NCBI GenBank assembly: GCA_928212115.1
Contig: CAKMRJ010001112.1
Coordinates: forward strand, 407,140,627-407,204,626
Origin: Lactuca virosa
Lineage: Eukaryota > Streptophyta > Magnoliopsida > Asterales > Asteraceae
DNA length: 64,000 nucleotides
Reading direction: 5' to 3'
The notes below the pieces were generated by a model that was given only the letters and a program-made list of their open reading frames with translations, did no database searches and was not told where the DNA came from. Within the stretch, counting starts at the first letter, position 1. The number at the start of each line of letters is the position of its first letter. Both the position numbers and the translations under genes were made by a program. Shown here piece after piece: positions 10,606 through 23,019 of this stretch.

Positions 10606-13560
10606 GTCAATTCATGTGACTTTACTTCAGGTACATCCACTATCTAACTCCATAAGTTCCGATTATTAGAATCATAATACATGATGTGAAGATCACATTT
10701 TAATGGCATTGCAGGATCTAAAAGAAGGAAGGAAGCTTGAGTAAAGTGAGCCAAATCTGATCGTGAGAAATGCACTTTCATCACATAGTTCGATGGTCAG
10801 AACTTGAAGCTACTACTAGGGAATTAGGACAATTTTATAGATTGTTATTACTCTTCAGATATATTTAGCAATATAGTTTTTCATGTTATGCATTGTAAGG
10901 ACAAGTTCCAATTTTCATTTTAGCAATAAAAATGAAGTTTTGGTTTATGCAGTTGCCTTATCTTATATTTCCTTGCAATGACATTAATGAAAAGTGTTGG
11001 TTATGTTTCTAATAATAGCAATATTAATAGTGGATATTGATTCTTCAAGAACGTGCTTGTGGTACTGTCATAATTAACCAAGTGAAAACAAATCTCATCA
11101 CCAAGTTTCAATTGGATAGAAACTTGGAGTTATACAATCGACTAATTCATTGTGCACATGTTTATGTGAGAGAAATGAATGACTAATGGATCAGGTACAT
11201 GTTGACATTGACTTTTCTGATCCATCACAAGGTACGATAACTCATTTCGTCATGATTTACTTATACTTCAGCAAATATGATTATGTTTATAAGATTAAAC
11301 ATAATTATGATACTTTTGAAAAGGTTCAAAGAGTAACAGAATGAATAGAAGAATATATTAAGCAAAAAGATAAAAGATCCTCAAATCTGAAAAAAAGGAA
11401 AGTGCTTTAGTATCATGTTTTATGATCATCTTAGTAATTGTGGAATTATATCACAATTAATCCCCCCAAGAACATCTTAGTATAATTGTATGACTAAAAG
11501 GAGGAATCGAACATTGTTGGAAATGGTTAGATCATAAGATGAGTTATACTTTGTTCCAATCAAGTTTTAGAGCCATGCTCTAGTAACTATAAATCGTATC
11601 TTAAAACTCATTTCAAACTAAGAAGGTTGAAAACACATCGAAATATGTGGAGTAAAAATGTTTTCTTAGTCTAGCACATATAGAATTGGAGTTGTGATGT
11701 TTTCGTTAATCGAGAAACAAATAATAAATCGAGACATATTCTATGAAGTGTTTTCTTGTCGAGAATCCACACAAACTTTTGAATATTTGTTTTAGCTCAT
11801 CAAGGAATGTTCCTTGAGATAAAACTCATATGTCTAGAAGTCAGTAGGAGTCATATTGATATTGAGAGTTTTAAGAGTCAACAGACAATAAACCTTTTAG
11901 TTATCACTAGCACGCGACCTGAGTTTGATGACATGTCATGTTTGATTGACACATTCTTATTTCTGTGAACTTCTAGTTGATTTGGAAATGCTTATGAGTT
12001 CTATGTTTTCATTTACCTGCAAAAGAAAAATCACATTGGTTAGTGAAAGTACATTGGTCAATATGGGTGAGCTACTAACAACATGGAAGCACCGATAGGC
12101 CCTTGAGCTGCTAGAAGGAAAGAAATTATAAAAAATAGCGAAGTTCAGTCCATAAAGGAAAATATAATTTGATTTTGGTTTGTCCTAAACCTTGTCTTAT
12201 GATTGTAGGTTGGAAATGATAGATTCACATGGATGGAAACATATGCACCTTAAAATCTAAGTGGAAAAGGTTTCGATTTAATTCATGAAAATGATTATAA
12301 GGAAATACTTTCGCTAATAGATTTTGAAATCCGATCTATATGGATGTTAGTTGTGTAAATTGCATTCTCAAATTCACAATATGATTACGACATCCCTCTT
12401 CATATTTCAAATTATGAGGAATGACAAGGAATTTTTTGAACTTTCAAGGGATATATCTATCTGGCTTGAAAATGTGTAAAAACACATACACACACACATT
12501 ATCCAGCTAAGGTGAATAATCTTAAGAAGTCTAGTTGGAGACTTATCAAAGCATCGTGTAACTAAAATCTGCACTTCCTTAAGAAAGTCAAAGGGTATTG
12601 ATTTCTAGAAGTCCAGTTGATTTCCGGGGACATGTCAAAGCTAGTGGGAGCATAATTGTTATGCTGATATTGCATGTTGACAATATTGTTCATAGGGAAC
12701 AATGTTTCTGTTTTTTGAAAGTTACAAAGTTCGGAAAATGTTTCACTATAGTGGAATTAAGGGAGATGGCACTCATACTTCATTTCAAGTGTAAAGGTTT
12801 AGATCTTTATGGTTTAACAGAACTTAGTCAAAGACATATATGAATATCATGTTGAACTTTTTCAACATAAGAGATTCCATCTATAAGAGTATTATAGCAA
12901 GGAATTTATCAAATATTAAATCATTGTATATGACATAATGAGTCTAGTCCCATATGCTTCAAATATAGGATCGATCACATATGCTATAATGTTTATTTAT
13001 TCTAATTTTTCAAATGCTTAGAGCATTGTGTAAAGATGATTAGAATTTTTGTGACTAGGGTTGTTTAACAACTGTCAAGAACATTATGAGGCTTTACCAA
13101 AGATTGGTTGCTTATGGACAGTTAGAATTATGCCATTATTTGGAAAGGACCATAGTGATACGTTTTGGATTGAGATGATTCTTGGTTAGAATTGATGGTC
13201 ATATGGAATATGGAAATGTTTCCATAATGGGATATGTTTGCAAAAATCTACATGTGAGTTGGAACCTTCAATGCAAGAGAGGTGTTCAAGGAATGTATCT
13301 TGAATTGAGACTTCATAACCATGGAATTGTTTCTAGTAACAAGTTCCAATGGAATATTGTGTAATATCGTAGGTTCAGTCTCTATAAGTTTAGAGCCTCG
13401 ACATCATAGGATGTCAATGCATGTAAAGTTAGAATTCCACTACATTTTAGACAATGATAAGAATTTGAATTGTGAAATGTGCACATTGGAATAGTGTCTA
13501 ATGGATCTATTCATAAAGGAAGGACCATAGAGAGGCATAATATGCATGTTCATAACATAG
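10606..13560 (+). pseudogene. Copia pol remnants (integrase, reverse transcriptase, RNase H)
   Basis: Highly decayed pol. About 11230-11340 encodes integrase-like words (YLYFSKYDYVYKIKHNYDTFEK). About 12600-12840 encodes the reverse-transcriptase core KASGSIIV...LHVDN, where the YVDD catalytic box has become HVDN, then FGKCFTIVELREMA. About 13490-13560 resembles the end of copia RNase H. No reading frame longer than about 80 codons survives. Confidence 0.65.
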
Positions 13561-14474
13561 GCATGACTGATGTTATCTAATTCAAGTGTTTAGTTGATTA
13601 CTCGAAACATTATACGTTGAATAAATTTGTAATTATTATGGTGATTAAGTAATAGGAATTATTTATACTTAGTAAGTTTGAAACCATGGCTAATTAATTT
13701 ATTATTGAATTTCACTTTACATGTTTACTTCCCTGAGTAGTTTTAATATTATTCAAAATTCCACAATCACTCTTATTTTTGGAAGTAAGTAGTGAATTAA
13801 GACTATCATGAATTGATTGTAGATTTTCGATTGAGGTTAAGAAATTGCAATTGGAATTTCTACAGTATTCATGAGTACTTTGAAAATAAGGATTTTAAGT
13901 ATTGGATAAACCCATGCTTAGTGATTAATTCATGGATTTTATCACGAGTAATTCTAAGACGATAATATCTACTATTCTTAAGAGGATATATATAGTTCGT
14001 AGTTTACGAATCAGTTGTGCATTGGTTTACCAAAACACATCTCTTAATTGGGTGTGATAAAGATAATTCCATGCATGATTTGGTTAGTAAAATTTATGAA
14101 TATATTGTCAAAGTAATTCGTTCCTTTTGCCTTAGCATGTAAAACGATATATTTGAGCCCCTCGATGATTTTTTGCCGACATCTGAAGTGCTTGGCCGAG
14201 CCTGGACTAAAATGATGTTTTTAATTAGTAGTCTGAATTCAGTCGTCATAAATCAAGAAATCAAGAATCAAAATCTTGGACTATGAGATTGATTATAATC
14301 CATGTCTCATGTTTATACGATATCTTGTAGAACAAAGGATTAGGTGATCACTTATCTTAGGGCCAACATTTGATTCAAATCAGAGTTTGGCAGTGGCTTT
14401 GGAAAGCACTCTTTGTTGTTTAGTTCAAGGTCTATACTTGTAATTGTAGTTACAGACTTATCCAAGTAGGAGAC

Positions 14475-15394
14475 TATTGGATTAATGTGTCTAAGCTAGT
14501 AACTAAATTGGTATGTTCTTGTAATTAGAAGTAAAGTCCTTTTTAGGTTTCCCTCATAACTAGAACTTGGTTAGAATGACATTTGTAGAGAGAGGATAAT
14601 TTATTAGATTATTGTATGATTGATAAACTAATTGGAAATTACGGGGAAATAATTTGTTAATATATTATGTGATTAATATATTAATTGGAAATAGAAAATT
14701 GGTTTGTTGATTTATATGATTAATAAATTAATATGAAATCAATTAGGATTAATTAATTATTAATAAAAATTAATCTGGAATTAATTCAGTATAAATTAGT
14801 ATTAATTAAATGTCCAACGATTGAATTGTAATTGTTTATAATTAAAAAAAAAGGAAAGAAAATTCTAGAACATATATAGTGGTGAATGAAATTTGACATT
14901 ATTATAGGGTTTCTGGAATATTCTTAAAGCTGATAAGGATACCATATTTAAATAGAATAAAAATATGGATATTTTATTACTCAAATCTTGAGTTTTCCTT
15001 GTCTCATCAACACTATAAATAGGACCCCAAGGGTTATGATTTTCATTCATATCATTCCCTTAAGGATACTCTGGCCGAAAATATCCTCTCTCCTTTCTCC
15101 TTTTGTCTTCTAGTTCTAGGGTTTGGGTGTGAGCCATTAGAGGCATCATCCTTTTGGTGTTAAGCTTTACAATACCTACACTAAAAGGGGACTGAAGTGA
15201 TTTGTTTACTACAACAAATCAAAGGTATGTAACCCATATCCCATGATTTTGACTATATTAAGGTTTATGCTAGTTTTCTTCACCGTATATTTCCTTCAAA
15301 GTGTTATGGCGTAGGTCTTTTATAGGATAGATGTACCCTATGAATTGTTAATTTTTTTATGCATTGTACAATTTTTTTTCTATAAAACCCATTA
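14475..15394 (+). repeat. 3' LTR of the first copia element
   Basis: Homologous to 5477-6402. The left end reads TATTGGATTA, so the canonical TG has mutated to TA; the right end reads CCCATTA where the 5' LTR has CCATCA. It keeps the TATA box at about 15013. Confidence 0.87.
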
Positions 15395-15520
15395 TGTATT
15401 ACCACCATTGATGGACAAACGACAATCCGCACGACCACGAAACCATAACCGTATCCCATCCTAAGGTGAAGCTTCGATTAAAAAAAATGCAACCGTTGCC
15501 AACGGATCAGTCACACAGGC
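15395..15520 (+). pseudogene. MuDR-type transposase pseudogene, C-terminal fragment
   Basis: Immediately right of the copia 3' LTR the DNA encodes LPPLMDKRQSARPRNHNRIPS, then a stop and GEASIKKNATV. This resembles the basic RPK-N-RIPS-x-GE tail that follows the SWIM finger in plant MULE transposases. It is in frame with the last codons before the copia insertion, which supports both the insertion boundaries and the identity of the fragment. Confidence 0.75.
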
Positions 15521-15949
15521 AGACATTGTAACGTTCAGTTTCCTGCAGATTCAACAAAAAATGAATCTTTTAGTAGGATCAAGTCAAGTGCCAAAAGTAA
15601 CGTTAAGTATAAGAGTAGATCTAACTTTAAAACTAGTCAAAAAAGTAGTTAACAATATGATACTATTGACCTTAAAAGCCTATGATGATATTTGTACGAA
15701 ATTAGAATATTTTACATTGTTCGGAAACATAAACTTGTTTTTGCTATGTCGTCATAAGGAAATTGTTTAAGACATACAAAAGAAAAAACCATAACTCAAA
15801 CATTAGGGTAATCTACAACATTTATCCACGGGACACTCTTAATCCACCACAAAGCATCATACTCCTACTGAGTAGGCTACAACAATTTGTTGGGGGGACG
15901 TTGCATAAAACAATATATAGAGGTTAATCTTAAGTTATTTTCTCACACT
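15521..15949. other. Spacer, no recognisable gene
   Basis: Between the MULE tail and the next copia LTR. One 69-codon open frame (15561-15770, plus strand) has no features I recognise. It may be residual MULE downstream sequence. Confidence 0.35.
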
Positions 15950-16799
15950 CGATGGTTTTTACATGTAATAAATTGGAATAAGTCTTAAACACTTAAGGGC
16001 ACATGCAACCTATTAGATCTATGTTATAACACTATTAAAGTAACATTCTACTGAACAACAAGAACCCTACAAATCCTAGCTATTTTCAAAAATCATGAAC
16101 AAGTTAGGGATTACATACCTTTTGATTATTCTTGTAGATAATCAATGAATTCCTTCTTCATTTGCTCTTGGAAGCAAGCACCAGAAATTTCGTGTCTCTG
16201 ATGGTTCACACCCAAACCCTAGCAACTAAGGAGACTTGAAAACATATGAGGAGAGGGAAGATTTTTTGGTTATGCTCTTAGCAAAAGAAGTGGATGAAAA
16301 TATGAAGCTAAGGAACCTTATTTATAGCTAATAGGAAAACCCTAGATAACCCTTACTTGATTAAAATAATAATATCTCAAATTATGTAATTATTTGGTTT
16401 CCTTATTATCTTCAAGGGATATTATAGAAGCCCTAGAATCACCCACCAAACCGTCCACCTCTATGGGGAAGGTTGTTGAACCCTTTTGTTCAACTATTGA
16501 ACAATTACAACTTAGGTCATTATACTTTTAATTAATCTAAATAATCCCAAAATTAGTTTTAATTAATTTCTCATTAATTCTTAATTAAATAATACTATTT
16601 CTAATTAATATATTATTCTCATAATATATTAAATAATCATTTATTGCTATTTATTAATCATATAATTAATCAATAAATCAGTCTTTCTCTCTAACAGTCA
16701 TCCTATCCAATTACGAGGTTCGAGGGCAATCCAAAAGGACTTTGCTAACAGTTTAAGTATATACCAATTTAGTTATTGGCTTAGATACCTAAGCCAACA
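15950..16799 (-). repeat. 3' LTR of the second copia element
   Basis: Read on the minus strand it starts TGTTGGCTTAGG at 16799 and ends AACCATCG at 15950 (expected ATCA). The internal order matches the 5477 LTR, including the AT-rich middle and a TATA-like TTTATAGC region near 16320. Confidence 0.78.
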
Positions 16800-18292
16800 C
16801 TCTCCCACTTGGATAAGTCTATAACTACAATTACCAGTATAACTTTTAAACCAATAGAAAATGGGTGCTTCCCAAAGCAATTCAAGTCTCTGATCTGATC
16901 AGACATCAATCATAAGATAAGTGATCAAATATTCCTTCGTTCTACAAGATATCGTATAGACACGAGACATGGATTAAAATTAATCTCCTTGTCCAAAATT
17001 CTATTTCCCGATTTCCTGATTTATGATGACTGAACTAAGACTACTAATTGAATACATCAATTTAGTCTGAGCTCGGCTAAGCACTTCAGATGTCGAAAAA
17101 AAATCATCGAGAGGCCCAAAGATATCGCTTTTCCCGTTAGGGAAAAATAAACGAATAAATATCGAATCATATGCTTGTATCTTTTACTCACCAAATCATG
17201 CATGAAACTATGTTTTATAACATCACATTATTTATGCGTTTACGTAATACCAATGCACAACCGACATGTAAATTACAACTCATATATCTCCATTTCAAGA
17301 ATATAAGATTTTATCATCTCACGGTTACTCGTGATAAAATCCATGAAGTAATTCTCCAAGCGTGGGTTTATCCACTACTCAAATCTCCAATTTCTAAGTA
17401 CTCATGAATATTGTAGCAACACAATTGCTATGTCTAAATTCCTTAGACAATCTACAATCCAATTCATGACATTCTTCATTTACTATTTACTTCCTAAATT
17501 ATGAGCGATTGTGGAGTTTTGAATAATCAAATCATTCAGGAAGTAAAACATGCAAAGTGAAACACAATAATAAACTAATTAAGTATGGTATCAAAACTAT
17601 TGAATATAAATAATCTATATTATTTAGTCACCATAATAATTACTACTTTGTGCATTGTATAACATTTTGAGTAATCAACTAACCACTTGAATTAAACATC
17701 AGTCATGCCATATTATGAACATGCATACTATGCCTCTCTGTGGTACTTCCTTTGTAAACAAATCAACTGGACATTATTCCAATGATGTTCATTTCATAAT
17801 TCCAAATTCTTATCACTATCCAAGATGTGATGGAATTCCAATTTTACATGCATTAATCTCTTGTGATATCAAGATTCCAAAGTCTCAAAGAATGAGTCTT
17901 TGATATTACATAATATCCCATTGGAACTTTGTTACTAGAAAAAATTTCATCGTAATGGAGGTTCTAATTTAAGGTACACTCATTAAATACTTCTCTTGCA
18001 TTTAAAGTTTCCAACTCACATATAGACTTTTAAAGTATCTCCTGTTATAGAAACATTTTCATATTTCCATATGACCATCAACTCTGATCAAGAACCATCT
18101 CAATCCATAATCATGTCACCATGGTCCATCCAAATTAATATCATACTTCGAACTGTCCATAAGCAACCAGTCTTTTGGTATAACCTTTGAATGTTCTTGA
18201 CATTCGTTTAACAACTTTAGTCACACAAAATTCTAGTCCTTTTTCTCACAATGCTATGAGCATTTGAAAAATTAGAATAGGTGAATATAATA

Positions 18293-18294
<2 letters not shown>

Positions 18295-18343
<49 letters not shown>
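18295..18343. repeat. (AT)n microsatellite
   Basis: An uninterrupted AT dinucleotide tract of about 49 bases inside the reverse-transcriptase part of the truncated copia. Confidence 0.95.
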
Positions 18344-18345
<2 letters not shown>

Positions 18346-19039
18346 CGATCCTATATCCGAAGCATATGAGACCCAACTCATTATGTCTCACATAAGGATT
18401 TCATATCTGTTCAGTCTCTTCGTATAATATTTTTCATATACTGAATTTCCCATGCGGAACCATTTCAACATGTTATTCATATACGTCTATGACTAAGTTC
18501 TATTAAACACTACAACCTAAACCTTTATATTTGAAAAAAAGTATAAATGCCCTCTCCCTTAAGTCTACTATAGTGAAACAATTCTCAAACTTTGCAATTT
18601 GCAAATTGAAGACTTTGTTCCTTACAGACACTATTGTCAACATGCAATATTAGCATAACAAGTATGCTCCTACTAGATTTAACATATACCCAGAAATCAA
18701 TTGGACTTCTAAAAAACAATACTCTTGACTTTCTTACTGAAGTACAAACTTCTGTTTCACGATGCTTTGATAAGTCTCCAACTAGACTTCTTAAGCTTAT
18801 ACACCTTAATTGGAGAAAATGTACATATTAATCCAAAAACATGCCTCATAAATTTGAGAGTTAAGTTAGGTTGAATGAAATTAGGGTATGGAAGAAGGGC
18901 ATGCCTTTAAGATTTAAGTGTTGTACGTAAGGAAAAGCAACGAAAATATGGAATTAGCAATTAGTGGCCTTGTAGACGAAGTTTAAGATTTATGAGGAAT
19001 GTTAGAAAACCAAAATTCAACATTAATGTACTAGACAAA

Positions 19040-22010
19040 GGGTGGCATAGCCCATGACCATGACAACACGTTCCTTGATAATCAACGTGACTCCACTGTC
19101 AATGATACACCTCTTCTCCCTGGTGATAGGCTATTTATCATGAAGCTCACATAAATTTTTTTCTTTTAAATATTTACGTTTATGTTTTTTATTCATGTTA
19201 TAATTATACTTATTTGGTTATTTCAATATTGTAAGAGCCTCCCCAAGGATGTACTTAGCAACAGATGCAAGCAAACGAGGGCAAAATCAAATCCGAATTC
19301 AAGAAAGTGGTGTGTGTTACTTCAATGTAATGAGGTGGTATAGGGTAGATGTTGCAAATGGAGTTCTGGCAGAGGATCATCAGAATGTCTCCGATCTTGA
19401 CTTCCCATTAACTTGTAATTATTGGCTCCTTATGATTAATAATGAAATATGTTAAGCGTTGGGTAACATAGGTGAGTTAATATATTATTGTTTTTGTTAT
19501 ATTTTATTAACTTTTTATATTATCTTACATATATTTTTATTGTTTTATAATTTTGGAACATTCTTGAATGTATAAAGAGGTCTGATGTCGGGAAGGCCAA
19601 CCGTAAGAGCGCTGATAGCTGGTAAGGTATCTAGGAATACTCAATGGGTTATGAAGAGTACGATAACATTCAATATTTGAACTTTTGTACAACTACGAAG
19701 AAAGAAGCATTAGTAAGATATGTTTATCATTTTTGGATAACTATTGTCTTAAGTTTTAGTATTTCAATTGATTGTTAGGTGTGTCAGACCTAACAAACAT
19801 AGAGGGTAATAAAAATCATTGCTTGTTTGCACTAAATGATCGTACGCAATAAGGACGGTCGAATTCACAGGTACACATCCTAAACTCAATGCCTTTTTAC
19901 ACCAGACACACACTAGTCCAAATGAATATTTAAAGAGAAGTTTTTTTATTAAGAAAAGCAGAAAAATAAACTTACTAAAATTCAGAATGTAAAAGAAAAT
20001 TTTAGTTTCACGGTGACCAATTATGCTAATAATTGATCGAGCACGTTATTTTAAACATGTTCTGTCTGGTCCTTAAAACTACTAAAAAGTTGTATCAATT
20101 TTCTTTTACCAAGTTTATCATCTAAATAAGCTCTTTGAACTAAAACTAATTTTTACTAAATTTACTAAATAAGCTCTTATTTAATTCAGAAAAATTGTTT
20201 TAAGATCATTATAAAACTTCATATAACAAAATTAAATACTTCTCGCAAGCTTGAAAACATAAAAACTTGTAAAATCAGTTTACATTGATATTAAAATTCA
20301 TTACATAACCAATATGATGTTGTTACCTTTTAGCAGTAAAAAAAACAATTACATATTTTACTAACTGGATTGATCTGATCCTAATTCCAGTAGCCAACAT
20401 TAACAAAATCAAAATCAAAACACGTAATTAAAAAAATGAGATTTACTAAACAACATCACATATGGCTAATGATTACTTGTATAAAAAGTCGCAGTCTCTG
20501 CAAAACTAGACTCAAAAGTTTTTTTAGCTAGATATGGCTAAAAACGAATCAAAAGATACAAATCTGAAATATGGAAAGTGAATCTTAAGACACTAAACAA
20601 ACTCATCGAATCGTAGTCTTTCGTTATTTTTTTTGGAAATCATTAAAAGTCGCCATAAAACAATTAGTAGCATGTAGGTTTTTGTCTGAGGGGTCAAGGG
20701 TTGTATTTATAGTCTGTAGTGTCCGAATAAGACTTCGATGGCAAACAAGACCGTGTAAGGCAGAACACAACCCATATTTTTTAGAAAATGCATACCATGT
20801 ACGTTAAATGAAGTACATTGCTATTTCGAGTGAAAAACTCCAAAAAATGACCAGTGTTGTGGAATATGATCATGTTACTATGTTGCAGTTCTTCATATGT
20901 CACAAAATAAAAAAATAACTCCTCGATAGTGAAACACGGTATGTCTTGTTAAACACAATTGTATTTTGGTGTTGTGATTTTCATGCAGTGTGGAAATGCA
21001 AAGATAATCCGTAGATAACCTCAAAGGTTGAATATAGTCGTGTAGAGTGGTACACAGATGTGCTACAATGTTTTGTGCCTTTCAATCTTCAAATCTTTAT
21101 TCCAAGCTACTTCCAATCCAACTTCCTACTTCCTTAAGTGCTTTTAAGCTCCGATTATGCTCCAACCTCCAAATTTGTATCTCTGTGCGTCCAAATCATG
21201 CTCCACGTCAATTTTCCTAGAAATACAAGAAAATATGTAGAAAATGCTATGCATCACAAAAGAAAAACAGAAAAAAACAATGCATAAAAATGCATCTAAC
21301 AATCATGATGTTTGATAAAAATGTAGGTGACATATGGTATGGGAATGATTGAAATTTATAGGGAGAATTTGGCTCAACATCCGAGGGATGATGCTGATAT
21401 GTGAGTGCGCGCACATGAAGAAAGAGGTCGACGTAGTCGTATATATAGGATATGCAATTCCGATCTTGATTTTGCAGTTATAGGGATATCATCTTCTTCT
21501 TCATAAGCGGGGAGTTTCGCGACATCTGCTGACGACTGACGACGATCGGTTGTAGGAACAGTTATGTTGTTATGATAGATAATAAATAAAGTATGTTTCT
21601 ATTATGGATAAAAAAGTATGTTGTTATAATAGATAAAAAATCAAATATATTGCTATTGTTAATTAAGTACATTTCCTAAAAATAATAGTACATTCCTACT
21701 ATTGTGTTGATACAAAGTATGTTGCTATAATAGATAAAAAAATGTTAATATATATACTTTTTTTTTTGTTTTTTTTGTTTACTAAAGTTATGTATGTTTG
21801 TTTTAACGTCTTTTAAGTTCGAGAGTTGGAAGAAATGTAATCCCAAATGTAAACTCAAGCTGAACGACATGCACAATATGAAGCTCAAATGATCCAAAAG
21901 AATTCACAAGCAGAACGTCAAATGGCAGAAATCACGAGACAATTCCGTAATAACAATCCACCTAAGGGTCCTAATCCAATTAATGGTATTAATATTGTTG
22001 AAAACACTTG
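19040..22010 (+). pseudogene. CACTA ORF (plant Ptta/En-Spm, Transposase_24-like) remnants
   Basis: Pieces in different frames: HDHDNTFLDNQRDSTVND (about 19060), IKRSDVGKANRKSADSW (about 19575-19625, resembling the KANRAK signature of this family), YRENLAQHPRDDADM then GRRSRIYRICNSDLDFAVIG (about 21355-21480), and a Gln/Glu-rich helix AERQMAEITRQFRNNNPP (about 21860-21970). Frameshifts, stops and the 1.5-kb LTR at 19773-21301 break it. Assignment rests on motif order and on the CACTA terminus nearby. Confidence 0.55.
19773..21301 (-). mobile_element. Athila-type solo LTR inside the CACTA remnant
   Basis: Starts TGTTAGGTGT and ends ATGCATCTAACA. Internal stretches match the outer Athila LTR: a 'GGCTAATGATTACTTG...AAAAAGTCG' block at about 20465 matches about 36705, a 'CATGGCTAAAAACGA' block at about 20535 matches about 36770, and AAGTACATTGCTAT at about 20810 matches 37038. 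The orientation by comparison is minus. I could not find a clean target duplication, so its age or a secondary rearrangement is uncertain. Confidence 0.65.
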
Positions 22011-22512
22011 TAAGTTTTTTATATACTTATATTATGTTTGTGGTTTTAGATTTTTGTTAAACTTGTTTTGTAATGAATACTTTTTAAATTTATATTTATT
22101 GTCTTTGTGAAATGAATTTGGTTATTTGTATTAGATTTGTTTTTTGCATCTAGTTAGAAAAAATATGGATATTTTCATGTGTTTTTTGATTTTTTTTACT
22201 GCTGCACATTTCCTCAACAATCCCTAGAAAATCCATACTATTACCTCGGAAAATGCTAGGATAATTTTTATTCAGAAATCCATCCTTCCTTAGAAATCTC
22301 TCGGAAAGCTTCCCATCAAACACATGCTTGGGAAAGTCCTTGATAAATCCTACAAATAACTTTTTTCGGGAATTTTTGGGCACATTCCTTGGAAAAGTTT
22401 TCCAATGAGGTTTTTTCCAAGGAAATGAATTTTATTGGAAATTTCTAGGAACAGTCTATTTCTGAGAAATTTTCTTAGGAAGTCCCTTCTTTTCCTAGTA
22501 GTGTAAACCCTT

Positions 22513-22513
<1 letters not shown>

Positions 22514-22549
<36 letters not shown>
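22514..22549. repeat. Poly(T) tract
   Basis: Thirty-six consecutive T residues, ten bases right of the CACTA terminus. Could be an old poly(A) insertion tail on the minus strand, but no adjoining retroposon is recognisable. Confidence 0.9.
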
Positions 22550-22551
<2 letters not shown>

Positions 22552-22929
22552 ATTCTATTATCATCTTCATTTGTCGAGTATATATGTTAATTTTTTCAAA
22601 ACCCTAAAACTTTCTAATAATTTTGGTTATCAAAGTAGTGAAATCATCATAGAGCAATAATATAAAGAGTTGTTATGATTCTTAGTTGTAATCAAATGTA
22701 AAAAATAACAATGGACTTGATCTTAATAAAGATTAAAGATGTACTTGGAAAATTAAACTAAATGATAACAAACTACATATATTAGGCTACACATAATGGT
22801 GTGGGAAAGGGGTGAAAGGTAGTGAACCACACCCAAGAACACCACACCTTAGGTGCGGGGTAAGGTGAAAGGTGGGAGGGTGCAGTACCCTCTTATCTCT
22901 CTCTCTCTCTCTTTGATTGGATGCTGGTT

Positions 22930-23019
<90 letters not shown>

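Larger units (their letters stand above)
5477..15394 (+). mobile_element. Ty1-copia LTR retrotransposon, degenerate, with nested solo LTR
   Basis: Two similar direct repeats (5477-6402 and 14475-15394) bound an internal region with a primer-binding site next to the left LTR and a purine tract (CCAAGTAGGAGAC, 14462-14474) next to the right one. Flanks read TATAT on the left (5472-5476) and TGTAT on the right (15395-15399), a 5-bp target duplication with one mismatch. The internal order is gag, integrase, reverse transcriptase, RNase H, the copia order. All coding parts are broken. The two LTRs differ at many positions, so the insertion is old. Confidence 0.88.
2895..15520 (+). mobile_element. 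Mutator-like element (MULE), decayed and interrupted by a copia element
   Basis: Two blocks of MuDR-type transposase coding sequence, 2895-5476 and 15395-15520, belong to one element split by a 9.9-kb copia insertion. When the insert and one copy of its target duplication are disregarded, the reading frame runs directly from the SWIM zinc-finger part into a basic C-terminal block. Terminal inverted repeats were not found, so the outer limits are only those of recognisable coding sequence. Multiple stops and frameshifts show that the element is dead. Confidence 0.75.
15950..18835 (-). mobile_element. Truncated Ty1-copia element (3' LTR plus RT/RNase H region)
   Basis: Minus-strand copia of the same broad family. 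The 3' LTR is 15950-16799, preceded on its own strand by the purine tract CCAAGTGGGAGAG (16800-16812). To the right the DNA is heavily mutated RNase H and reverse transcriptase sequence up to about 18835, where similarity stops abruptly. There is no integrase, gag or 5' LTR, so the element is 5'-truncated, perhaps at its junction with the CACTA remnant. ACACT at 15945-15949 would be the target duplication, but its partner is gone. Confidence 0.78.
18840..22503 (+). mobile_element. CACTA (En/Spm) element remnant, right end intact
   Basis: The right boundary is clear. 22494-22503 reads CCTAGTAGTG, the reverse complement of the CACTA terminus CACTACTAGG. The 300 bases before it are packed with subterminal repeats of the TTCC(T)AAG / GGAAA type in both orientations. 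TAA (22504-22506) would be the 3-bp target duplication. The left terminus is missing; the left side abuts the truncated copia. Coding remnants of the first CACTA ORF lie inside, interrupted by an Athila-type LTR. Confidence 0.72.
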
